Of a stretch of 45,562 bases of DNA, positions 7,742 to 14,593 are shown piece after piece (positions within the stretch are counted from its first letter, which is position 1; each line of letters begins with the position of its first letter). The stretch covers positions 1-45,562 of the forward strand of contig JAPLDO010000019.1 in the NCBI GenBank assembly GCA_026391715.1, in the 5' to 3' direction. The notes beneath the pieces are model-generated. The model did no database searches. It was given only the letters and a program-made list of their open reading frames with translations, and was not told where the DNA came from. Source of the stretch: Bacteroidota bacterium. Lineage in GTDB: Bacteria > Bacteroidota > Bacteroidia > Bacteroidales > FEN-979. The position numbers and the translations under genes were made by a program.

Positions 7742-8660
7742 TGTCCTTCAGCAGGTTAATTTTTTGTTGCAAATGATTATATTTCAGGAATTCAACATAG
7801 TATGTGTACCATAACCGGAAGGCTTTGATATGTACGACATCGTGTTGCGATAATTCGAATACCTGATCAAAATTCCAGGGTTTATACTGACGGAAATAAT
7901 GGATAACCTTCGCATCTTCAAATCCTACGCCATCCTTTGCCAGGATATCGCTTGAGTTTGTGGGACGGTAGTTATAACGCGCATCGACAAGTGTTATCTG
8001 ATCCTTGAAAAAAAGGTTGATGATAAGCTGATCGGCATGTAGCGTGTTTTTATTGCCCCAAAGACCTGGTTCGATTAATGTTACAAGGCTATCGTAATTC
8101 TCCTGGCAGATCATTGTTTCATTGAGCATCATAAATCCTGAGTTTACCGGATTTTTTATAAACAACCCGGGAATTAGACAGTTTTCAACGCCTTCGTATG
8201 TATCCGCTCTTCTTCCCTTTCCCTGGTACCAGCACGATTCGGCACAAGCGCTGAAAGGTTCGGTAAAATCAAACGCCTCCTTTATTGATTTAACAACAAG
8301 CATGTCGCTGTCGAGGAACAGTGTTTTTGTGTATCCTGACAAGTTGAACGTTTCCAGTGAAAAAAACATGGGTGACAATCGGGAAAACCCCGGAATTGCC
8401 CGGCATAGCTCATCCACCCGCTCTACAAGTCGGGCGGAAGGAGCGATAAACCGTATCCGCGGAAAAATATCAAATCTGGTTTTATCCTCCGATGTTAAAT
8501 CGTTGCATATTACGATCACATCGCCCTTAAACCAGTCATTTGATTGCAGAAATGAAAATAGCATGATCATCGTCCACTGGATATAATTTGCAGTAGTGAC
8601 GGTTACCACGCATGGATGAAAATCTGAAGTTTCCTCACGGATATTTCCATTTATTGTCAT
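7722..8660 (-). CDS. GT8-like glycosyltransferase (copy 3)
   Basis: The 312-residue protein has the same plan as the genes at 3470 and 6022: VVTVTTANYIQWTMIMLFSF, then TLFLDSDMLVV with DSD at 117-119, then PVNSGFMML, and HYFRQYKPW near residue 260. The family uses a nucleotide sugar and a divalent metal. Its start overlaps the stop of the upstream gene as ATGA (8657-8660), and its end overlaps the following sulfotransferase by 20 bp, so it sits in a tightly coupled three-gene unit. The acceptor is unknown. Confidence 0.8.
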   Translation of the reverse strand: MTINGNIREETSDFHPCVVTVTTANYIQWTMIMLFSFLQSNDWFKGDVIVICNDLTSEDKTRFDIFPRIRFIAPSARLVERVDELCRAIPGFSRLSPMFFSLETFNLSGYTKTLFLDSDMLVVKSIKEAFDFTEPFSACAESCWYQGKGRRADTYEGVENCLIPGLFIKNPVNSGFMMLNETMICQENYDSLVTLIEPGLWGNKNTLHADQLIINLFFKDQITLVDARYNYRPTNSSDILAKDGVGFEDAKVIHYFRQYKPWNFDQVFELSQHDVVHIKAFRLWYTYYVEFLKYNHLQQKINLLKDNEPSHT

Positions 8661-9526
8661 TCTGAATTTGATTTCAGGTATTTGGCAAAAAGTTTTGTAG
8701 GAATAAGCTTGAAATTTGAAAATCCCATTTGATGAAATTTCTCAACATTGAAAAAATAGAAGGCATATTCAAGCATCCCAAGTTCCTGTTTTTTGCAGCG
8801 GATTTTGTCTGTTTTTGCCTGGTTGAATTTTGAAATCTCGGGATAGCATATTCTGGATGGGCAACTGTATGCGCAGGCGGCGTTGGCAAAAAGCATCATC
8901 CGGCTCTTTTCGGGAAGATTTTCCAGAAAATCATCGTCATCGTTCAAATCCATCGGAATCACGACATCATCGTATAGATCAAGGGATTTTTTGACTTTTT
9001 CAATGGTGTTCAGATTTTTAATGATACTCGCCCTGATGTTGTAAAGAGGGAAATCTTTCCTGATCCTGCGAGCCAGATCGTCTGAAGTACATATTATGAT
9101 ATTCCCCGTGCGGTGATATTTTTCAAGGAAGGATAGGTTTTGCTGATAAAGTTCATCAGAGTAAAAGTGGTTCGTCAGGGTGAGCGCAAGATTTATTTTA
9201 CGGCGATAAAGTGTGTTCAAATGATTTTCGGTAAGTGATTTGGCTGCCTCGTAAATCCTGCCGCCATAAAATCCTGAAGGCTCCGTTGTACTGCCGAAAA
9301 CGGAGGATATTTGAGAAAAATCAATGTAAACAAAGAAGAACTGAAGATATTTGACAATGTTGGTCCGTTGATTGATCCATCTTCCGGAAACGGAGTAGGA
9401 AAAAGCAGGATTTTTAAAAATTTCGTGGCTGGTTTTGAGGTCAACATTATTTTTGAACAGCTCTTTCATCTCCTGTGCTTGTTTCTTATTGAGATTGTAA
9501 AAATAGTTTTTTATTGCAATCGGCAA
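8657..9526 (-). CDS. TIM-barrel-like protein with four cysteines (U32-peptidase-like?)
   Basis: The protein has 289 residues if the TTG at 9526-9524 is used; the first ATG, at 9469, would give 270. No ATG lies upstream in frame before the stop. The middle has alternating strand and helix blocks (INLALTLTNHFYS, GNIIICTSDDLARRIRKDFP, IRASIIKN, DVVIPMDLND) and then ANAACAYSCPSRICY. Cys 218, 222, 227 and 244 are spaced C-x3-C-x4-C-x16-C. This plan recalls the U32 peptidase / UbiU-UbiV families, where four cysteines hold an iron-sulfur cluster; the match is by pattern only. It leads the minus-strand glycosyltransferase-sulfotransferase operon and diverges from the lasso kinase gene 72 bp away. The function is unknown. 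Confidence 0.5.
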   Translation of the reverse strand: MPIAIKNYFYNLNKKQAQEMKELFKNNVDLKTSHEIFKNPAFSYSVSGRWINQRTNIVKYLQFFFVYIDFSQISSVFGSTTEPSGFYGGRIYEAAKSLTENHLNTLYRRKINLALTLTNHFYSDELYQQNLSFLEKYHRTGNIIICTSDDLARRIRKDFPLYNIRASIIKNLNTIEKVKKSLDLYDDVVIPMDLNDDDDFLENLPEKSRMMLFANAACAYSCPSRICYPEISKFNQAKTDKIRCKKQELGMLEYAFYFFNVEKFHQMGFSNFKLIPTKLFAKYLKSNSE

Positions 9527-9552
9527 ACCTAAAATATCAATCAGAATAAATT

Positions 9553-9560
9553 TAAATTTG
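9553..9560 (+). promoter_or_regulatory. Possible -7 box for the kinase-sulfotransferase genes
   Basis: TAAATTTG fits the Bacteroidota TAnnTTTG consensus and lies 38 bp before the kinase start. No clear TTTG box was found at the normal 19-21 bp spacing upstream, so the call is weak. Confidence 0.35.
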
Positions 9561-9598
9561 CGCTGATTTTGGTCGCGAAATAGTTAGATAAATCCTTA

Positions 9599-10543
9599 AT
9601 GAATCAGCAATACTACTATTACAAAGCGTTTGGACTTGTTTTTAAATCTTGCATTGAACATCCTGATTTTATTGCCGAAGCGGCAATTTCCGAGCCCGAT
9701 TGCCTGATCTCCTTTGGTTCGGTGCCGCATAAGCTGAACAAACCAGACGCTTTAGGAGGGGTTTACCAATTGCAGGGGCGGCAGTTTTTTTTGCGAATTG
9801 AAAACGTTGGACGGTATCTTATCGAAAATGGGGATAAAATAACCATCGAAAGGCTACCCGGCGCAACCGACCGGGAAATTATTGTGTTCCTGTGGGCATC
9901 AGCCGTCGCGGCATTGCTTCATCAGCGGGGAAAACTCATTGTACACGGGAGTTCGATAATGAAAGGGGAAAATGCCATCATCTTTTCAGGCCCATCCGGG
10001 AGCGGCAAATCAACCATTGCCTCAATATTCGCAACACGCAAAGGCGCCATGATTATTTCTGACGACATTTCTGCCATTTCTTATGATCCTTTGTCGGAGG
10101 TTCCATTTGTGCTGCCAGGTTATCCTCTGATGAAACTTTGGCGCGATTCATCCGACAAATTAGGATTGGAATGGGATGATTCGAGATTGATCCGTGATCG
10201 GGTTAACAAGATGATGGTCAACATCAATGATAAGTTTGTGAACCATTCCGTTCCTCTGCGCCAGTTTTATCTCCTCTCCTATATAAATAAAGGTCCGGGC
10301 GCTATTCGCGAAGTCAATGGATATAAAAAACTGGAATTGCTGACAGGAAAGATATTCAGAAAGAATTACCTGAAAAAGCAGGAATCCGGTACGATTGACA
10401 TTTTTACCGAGGCGTCGAAAATATTGCCGAAGATCAGGATATGCACCCTCCAGCGGCTGCTGGGAATTGGTCATTTGGACGAAACAATCGAAATGATCGA
10501 ACAGGATCTTATGCAATCAGGCATCATCAGCGGTATTCAATGA
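9599..10543 (+). CDS. HprK-like lasso-peptide kinase (putative)
   Basis: The 314-residue protein has the fold signature of the HPr kinase C-terminal domain. LIVHGSSIMK (113-122) precedes the Walker A motif GPSGSGKST (131-139), and ISDDISAI (153-160) carries the paired Asp residues. The N-terminal 100 residues are not the HprK sensor domain. No HPr or PTS gene is nearby. Instead the gene sits upstream of PqqD-like, B2 and cyclase genes, the setting of lasso-peptide kinases such as PadeK and ThcoK, which phosphorylate the C-terminal Ser of their precursor. The precursor here does end in Ser. The stop overlaps the next start as ATGA. Another peptide-tailoring kinase role is possible; a role in carbon catabolite control is unlikely. 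Confidence 0.75.
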   Translation: MNQQYYYYKAFGLVFKSCIEHPDFIAEAAISEPDCLISFGSVPHKLNKPDALGGVYQLQGRQFFLRIENVGRYLIENGDKITIERLPGATDREIIVFLWASAVAALLHQRGKLIVHGSSIMKGENAIIFSGPSGSGKSTIASIFATRKGAMIISDDISAISYDPLSEVPFVLPGYPLMKLWRDSSDKLGLEWDDSRLIRDRVNKMMVNINDKFVNHSVPLRQFYLLSYINKGPGAIREVNGYKKLELLTGKIFRKNYLKKQESGTIDIFTEASKILPKIRICTLQRLLGIGHLDETIEMIEQDLMQSGIISGIQ

Positions 10544-11382
10544 AAAACCTTGTTTGGCTTGCATCCTATCCCCGGTCGGGAAATACCTGGTTTCGGTTAT
10601 TTTTATCCTCAATCCTGTCAGGGAACAGCAGGAAAGATCTGAACCAGATCGAAGTTGACCTGCTTTCAAACTCGCGGCGCATGTTTGACGAACTTGCCGG
10701 AATTACTTCATCCGAGTTGGCAAATGACGAAATCAACAACCTTAAACCTGCCGTTTTCCAGCTTCTTTCATGCGAATCAACGGATCATCAGTACTTGAAA
10801 ACGCACGACCGGTTTTTTCTAAATTCGGCAGGCTATCCGGTTTTCCCGCAGGAGTATTCTTTTGGGTGCGTTTACATCATCAGAAACCCGTTGGATGTCG
10901 CCGTATCCAATGCCCACTATTTCAGCAAACCGGTGGATGAAGTTATTGCCATTATGAACAATCGCGGTTACGCGCTCAATGTTTCAATAGATTGTTTATA
11001 CCCATTGCTGGAAGAATGGATTGGCGACTGGAGCGGACATGCAACGAGCTGGCTCAATTCAGGCGTCAGGGTTCATGTAATCCGGTATGAAGACATGATC
11101 AGTTTTCCGGTTGAAACTTTTTCAAAAGCGCTCAAGTTCCTGAAAATTAAATTTACAGAAGAGCGGGTCAGTATTGCCCTTTCAGAAACATCGTTTGAAA
11201 CCATTAAAAAATCGGAGGAACAGTTTGGTTTTAAAGAAAAACTTCAGAGCTGCAATTCCTTCTTCAGGCAAGGAAAAGCAGGCGGATGGAAAACTTTTTT
11301 AACCGAATTACAAATTAGAAAAATAGCAGGGGATCACCGTGAGGTGATGGAAAGGTTCGGATATCTCGAACCCGGTTTTTAA
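10540..11382 (+). CDS. Cytosolic-type sulfotransferase in lasso cluster
   Basis: The 280-residue protein has the classic small-molecule sulfotransferase motifs. LASYPRSGNTWFR (7-19) binds the 5'-phosphosulfate, YLKTHD places Lys 87 and a probable catalytic His 89, and YIIRNPLDVAVSN (113-125) binds the 3'-phosphate with Arg 115 and Ser 123. The C-terminal part GKAGGWKTFL matches the RxGxxGdWK PAPS-binding block. This branch differs from the heparan-type enzymes in the divergent operon. The start was set at ATG 10540, which overlaps the kinase stop as ATGA; the longer open frame reaching back to 10441 lies inside the kinase gene. The coupling implies that the sulfotransferase works on the same product as the kinase, perhaps a Tyr, Ser or Thr of the precursor or a sugar on it. 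Confidence 0.8.
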   Translation: MKNLVWLASYPRSGNTWFRLFLSSILSGNSRKDLNQIEVDLLSNSRRMFDELAGITSSELANDEINNLKPAVFQLLSCESTDHQYLKTHDRFFLNSAGYPVFPQEYSFGCVYIIRNPLDVAVSNAHYFSKPVDEVIAIMNNRGYALNVSIDCLYPLLEEWIGDWSGHATSWLNSGVRVHVIRYEDMISFPVETFSKALKFLKIKFTEERVSIALSETSFETIKKSEEQFGFKEKLQSCNSFFRQGKAGGWKTFLTELQIRKIAGDHREVMERFGYLEPGF

Positions 11383-11404
11383 AGAAGAACAAGAATCCAG
11401 CCAC

Positions 11405-11501
11405 CAGCCCTGAAAGGGCGTAATATGTCAACGATGGGTGCAGCCCATCGAATACAGCCCTGAATGGGGCATAATGCACTAACGATGGGTGCAGCCCATC
11501 G
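11405..11501. repeat. Two direct copies of a double-hairpin element, 50-bp period
   Basis: Each copy has a hairpin GCCCT-gaa-AGGGC (or a close variant), a short AT spacer, and a 7-bp hairpin CGATGGG-tgcag-CCCATCG. Copy 1 is 11405-11450 and copy 2 is 11455-11501. The array lies between the sulfotransferase stop and the promoter of the B1-B2-C genes, where it could stop or slow transcription. It looks like a dispersed Bacteroidota palindrome rather than a simple terminator, as no T-run follows. Confidence 0.8.
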
Positions 11502-11514
11502 CAGAAAAATGTAA

Positions 11515-11546
11515 TTTGTAGGGAATTACAAAAATGAATACTTTTG
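11515..11546 (+). promoter_or_regulatory. Bacteroidota-type promoter for B1-B2-C
   Basis: TTTG (11515-11518), a 20-bp spacer and TACTTTTG (11539-11546) fit the TTTG / TAnnTTTG pattern well. The 5' untranslated leader to the B1 start at 11625 would be about 70 bp. Confidence 0.6.
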
Positions 11547-11624
11547 CCCGTTCAATTGCGGCAGAAGACATATACAGTAATTTAAGTTTAAGCAACTGAT
11601 TTTAAACCATAACAGAATTCAACA

Positions 11625-11906
11625 ATGGCGATCAATCTACTTTCGGTCATTTCTAAAAATCCGGCGATCATCTCAAGTAAAATGGACGATGAAGTCGTGA
11701 TGATGAGCATTGAAAAAGGCAATTATTATGGATTAAACCCGGTTGCGGCGGAAATCTGGGAAATGTTAGCCGCGCCTATGACGGTCCAGGCTATTTGCGA
11801 CCGGTTGATGGAGGAATTTGATGTAGATCAGGAAAAGTGTTACAATGAAGTGCTTGTCTATGTTGAAAAACTCGGAAATGAAGGATTGATTGTGGTAAAC
11901 AGTTAA
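11625..11906 (+). CDS. PqqD-like RiPP recognition protein (lasso B1)
   Basis: The 93-residue protein is a PqqD-family RiPP recognition element. The family pattern is visible: VVMMSIEKGNYYGLNPVAAE in strands 2-3 and helix 1, then IWEML, MTVQAICDRLMEEFDVD, and a last helix EVLVYVEKLGNEGLI. In lasso clusters the separate B1 protein binds the leader peptide and delivers it to the B2 protease. It is the first gene after the promoter at 11515 and lies 20 bp before B2, consistent with a split B protein. PqqD homologues also serve other RiPP types, but the neighbours here point to the lasso type. Confidence 0.9.
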   Translation: MAINLLSVISKNPAIISSKMDDEVVMMSIEKGNYYGLNPVAAEIWEMLAAPMTVQAICDRLMEEFDVDQEKCYNEVLVYVEKLGNEGLIVVNS

Positions 11907-11926
11907 CCCTTAAACCGCCCCAATGA

Positions 11927-12337
11927 ATGGTTCCGAATAAGATTGGCATCTCCGACGTCTGGTATTTTATTGCAGCCTCTGTTTTACTCTATGTGTGCCA
12001 ATTCCTGGTTTTCTTTATTCCTTTTCGCTGGTACATTCCTCTTTTTACAGACCATGGAAAAAACAGCCGTGAAAAAATTACCGTTGCCAAAACGCTGATT
12101 GTCCGCAAAGCGTTGCTGCGCGGGCTCCATTATCTCCCATGGAAGGGGAAATGCCTGGTTCAGGCGCTGACAGGTAAAGTATTGCTGAAGATGGTTCATA
12201 TACCAGGCGTCATCTTTTTGGGAGTTGCCAAAGAGGACGACCGGTTGAAAGCTCATGCATGGCTTAAATCGGGAAATCAGTTTATATGCGGACAGGAAGG
12301 ACATAAGAGCTACACTATTGTCAAGGAGATTTCATAA
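11927..12337 (+). CDS. Lasso-peptide leader protease (B2, transglutaminase-like)
   Basis: The 136-residue protein matches the lasso B2 family of cysteine proteases. LPWKGKCLVQALTGKVLL carries the catalytic Cys 76, and LKAHAWLKSG carries His 110; the 34-residue spacing is normal. The usual third residue, an Asp, is not obvious in the short tail after the His. One membrane-spanning segment is likely at about 11-32 (VWYFIAASVLLYVCQFLVFF), which would place maturation at the inner membrane beside the exporter. The start is ATG 11927; an ATG 4 bp earlier runs into a stop after five codons. The role is to cut the precursor between leader and core so that the cyclase can use the new N-terminus. Confidence 0.88.
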   Translation: MVPNKIGISDVWYFIAASVLLYVCQFLVFFIPFRWYIPLFTDHGKNSREKITVAKTLIVRKALLRGLHYLPWKGKCLVQALTGKVLLKMVHIPGVIFLGVAKEDDRLKAHAWLKSGNQFICGQEGHKSYTIVKEIS

Positions 12338-12348
12338 CGACAATCCTT

Positions 12349-14259
12349 ATGAGTACAATCTTTGGAATCATTGATAAATCAGGGGAGGGATTCGACCGGC
12401 AATGGCTGGAACTAATGAATGCCGACCTGGCGCATGGAGCTCCTGATCGTTCGGGATTGTGGCAAAACGAAAATGCGGGGCTTGGCAATTTGCAGGTGTT
12501 TAATACACCTGAATCATTGGCAGAAATCCTGCCAATGGAGAGCCTTGAACGAGTCCTTACAATTTGCAGCGATTCGAGGATTGATAACCGGGATCAGATA
12601 GCCGGTCGTTTATCCATTAGCCCGCATGATCTGAAAACGACGCCCGACAGCTCCCTTATCCTCAAGGCATATCAAAAATGGGGAACTGCATGTTGCACCT
12701 ATCTGCGCGGGGATTTTGCATTCGGGATTTATGATGTTCGTAACCGGCAATTTATCCTTGCGCGCGATCATTTTGGGATGCGCCCGATCTTTTATTTCGA
12801 TCATCCCCGGTTTTTCATCTTCTCATCCGAGCTGCGCGGGATACTTGCTTTGCCGTTTTTTGAAAAGGAGCTGAACAGCGTTTGGTTTCTTGATTATCTG
12901 ATCAATGTGGAGCGGGAAGAAAATGATACCTTTTACCAGGGAATTTTTTCCCTGCCGCCAGGCAATCAAATAGTTGTGAAATCAGGTATAATGACGATCC
13001 AAAAGTACTGGGAATTGTCAATTCCTGATAGAATCGTCTTGAAAAATGATGGTGAATATATTGAAGGTTACAAGGCTTTGTTTGAAAATTCTGTGAAAAA
13101 CCGTACCCGGTCGGCTTTCCCGGTAGGAGCGGAGTTGAGCGGTGGACTGGATTCCTCTTCAATTGCCGCCATCGCTCAAAAAAAATTGACAGCGCAAGGC
13201 AATCAACTTCATGTTTTTGCAAGAGTACTGCCTGAACAGGTCAACTCGGCGCTGGATGACGACGGAAAGGATGAGACTGCTGAAATCGAAATGGTTTGCA
13301 ACTTTTGCGGGATTCAAAATATTCACCAGATCACTCTTGAAGATGAGAAAATTGTAGAAAATATTGGACAGAATATCGAGGTGGTGCGATCTCCTTTTTA
13401 TAGCAACTATGCCGTATATAATCTGAATGCCCATCACGTGGCAAAATCTATAGGGGTGCGAACCATGTTATCAGGTCATGGCGGCGATCAGATGGTTACC
13501 AATCCTGCTCATTTTGTTTACCAGGATTACATGAGAAAATTCAGATATTTAAAACTTTTCCGCGACATCAGGGCAAAAGATACCATGCATGACCTTGAGT
13601 TTGTAAAATCTTTGAGGTATTTTTTTAATCTCCGCAGGAATAAAAATGATTTTATTAATAAGAGGAGGGAGATTAAAAAACTCTTTAAGTTTGGAATTAA
13701 TCCCGATTTCCTGGTTCAAAACCATCTTGAGGAACGCTATTTGCAAAACAGGCAACATGCGATGCTATTGCCCGAAAATGGCTCCGATCTGATCCTGAAA
13801 ATCACCCATCGTCACATGAACGATCGGATCGAAGCTACCTCCATCATGGCAGGGCATGATGGGATCGAATTCAGATATCCCATGTACGATGTTGACCTGA
13901 TTGAATATTATCTTGCAGTTCCGGATGAAATCAAACGAAAATTTCGTTCCGGACGCTATCTTCACAGAATGGCAATGCAGGATGAACTGCCACCGCCAAT
14001 TCAATGGAGAAGAGACAAGAATGGCACCATTAACCCTGGACTTGCAAGAATTTTTACCAACGAAGCATTAAAAGTAAAGTCAGACCTGAGCAGGTACAGC
14101 GAGGCACATCAGAATTCGACCGCTCTGATTTTCGATCCGACAATGATCGGATATCTCGTTGCTGATGACAGCAATAATCTCTATAAATACAAATCGTTGA
14201 TCAATAAATTCTTTCAGTTGCAAAATTTCGAAAAAATAATTGAAAAAAAATTTGGCTAA
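12349..14259 (+). CDS. Lasso-peptide macrolactam synthetase (C, asparagine-synthetase-like)
   Basis: The 636-residue protein has an N-terminal class II amidotransferase-like half and a C-terminal asparagine-synthetase half. SGGLDSS (264-270) is the PPi loop that activates a carboxylate with ATP, and LSGHGGDQMV is the second conserved block. The protein starts Met-Ser-Thr, so the Cys 2 nucleophile needed to release ammonia from glutamine is missing. This fits a cyclase that uses the peptide's own N-terminal amine to make the ring amide to a Glu or Asp side chain. A plain asparagine synthetase is unlikely given the missing Cys and the flanking B1, B2 and precursor genes. It starts 11 bp after B2. 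Confidence 0.88.
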   Translation: MSTIFGIIDKSGEGFDRQWLELMNADLAHGAPDRSGLWQNENAGLGNLQVFNTPESLAEILPMESLERVLTICSDSRIDNRDQIAGRLSISPHDLKTTPDSSLILKAYQKWGTACCTYLRGDFAFGIYDVRNRQFILARDHFGMRPIFYFDHPRFFIFSSELRGILALPFFEKELNSVWFLDYLINVEREENDTFYQGIFSLPPGNQIVVKSGIMTIQKYWELSIPDRIVLKNDGEYIEGYKALFENSVKNRTRSAFPVGAELSGGLDSSSIAAIAQKKLTAQGNQLHVFARVLPEQVNSALDDDGKDETAEIEMVCNFCGIQNIHQITLEDEKIVENIGQNIEVVRSPFYSNYAVYNLNAHHVAKSIGVRTMLSGHGGDQMVTNPAHFVYQDYMRKFRYLKLFRDIRAKDTMHDLEFVKSLRYFFNLRRNKNDFINKRREIKKLFKFGINPDFLVQNHLEERYLQNRQHAMLLPENGSDLILKITHRHMNDRIEATSIMAGHDGIEFRYPMYDVDLIEYYLAVPDEIKRKFRSGRYLHRMAMQDELPPPIQWRRDKNGTINPGLARIFTNEALKVKSDLSRYSEAHQNSTALIFDPTMIGYLVADDSNNLYKYKSLINKFFQLQNFEKIIEKKFG

Positions 14260-14327
14260 TTGGGTTAAGATGTTTATTATTGTATTCTCGATTGCACACG
14301 GAATGTTAACTAAATAAAATATGTATT

Positions 14328-14462
14328 ATGGAAAATGTTACCAAAACCAAAAAAGTTTGGCAATCTCCTGAGATTGAGGTTATTAATTCTAAGATGACTA
14401 GTAGCGGGGGTCATCCTTGGTATAAAGAAGATGCTCATTATACTGACCCCTACCTTTCTTAA
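14328..14462 (+). CDS. Lasso-peptide precursor (A), 44 residues
   Basis: ATG 14328 to TAA 14462 encodes 44 residues. The leader has KKVWQSPEIEVI (8-19), matching the [YW]-x-x-P leader motif that B1 proteins bind. Thr 24 would be the conserved penultimate leader residue if cleavage follows Ser 25. The core would then be 19 residues starting SGGHPWYKE, with Glu 9 as ring acceptor (9-residue ring). Cleavage one residue later would give an 18-residue core with Gly 1 and Glu 8. The tail ends TDPYLS, with the C-terminal Ser that lasso kinases modify. Placement directly after the cyclase and before the exporter supports the call; most lasso clusters put A first. The exact cleavage site and ring residue are inferred. 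Confidence 0.85.
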   Translation: MENVTKTKKVWQSPEIEVINSKMTSSGGHPWYKEDAHYTDPYLS

Positions 14463-14507
14463 CTTTTATGTTTGCAATTATAATCTAAAATTAGCGCCAA
14501 AATTTAA

Positions 14508-14566
14508 CCATTGTTGAATAGAATGGTTTTCAAGCAGCAGGGTCATATCCTGCTGTTTTTGTTTTT
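14508..14566 (+). terminator. Hairpin and rho-independent terminator after the precursor gene
   Basis: A first hairpin pairs AACCATT with AATGGTT around 14508-14529. Right after it, CAGCAGG (14535-14541) pairs with CCTGCTG (14549-14555) over a 7-base loop, followed by TTTTTGTTTTT. It would end or weaken transcription between precursor and exporter, giving more precursor than exporter message. Confidence 0.8.
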
Positions 14567-14593
14567 AAATAAGGGTAGTGGCTCAAGAAAAAG

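Noticed and set aside
8122-8586. Plus-strand frame of 154 codons
   Set aside because: It lies wholly inside the GT8-like gene on the other strand, whose motifs are clear.
10160-10516. Minus-strand frame of 118 codons
   Set aside because: It is a shadow of the HprK-like kinase gene and has no domain features.
9599-10543. HPr kinase of carbon regulation
   Set aside because: The N-terminal sensor domain of HprK is missing and no HPr or PTS gene is near; the neighbours are RiPP genes.
11534-11599. Tiny plus-strand frame of 21 codons before B1, considered as a second precursor
   Set aside because: It starts at the -7 box of the B1 promoter, so it would not be on the message, and it lacks a leader motif.
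12349-14259. Ordinary asparagine synthetase
   Set aside because: Cys 2 is replaced by Ser and the gene lies between the B2 protease and the precursor gene.
14321-14371. ATG 7 bp before the precursor start, in another frame
   Set aside because: It gives only 16 codons with no lasso features; the frame at 14328 has the leader motif, Thr and ring Glu.
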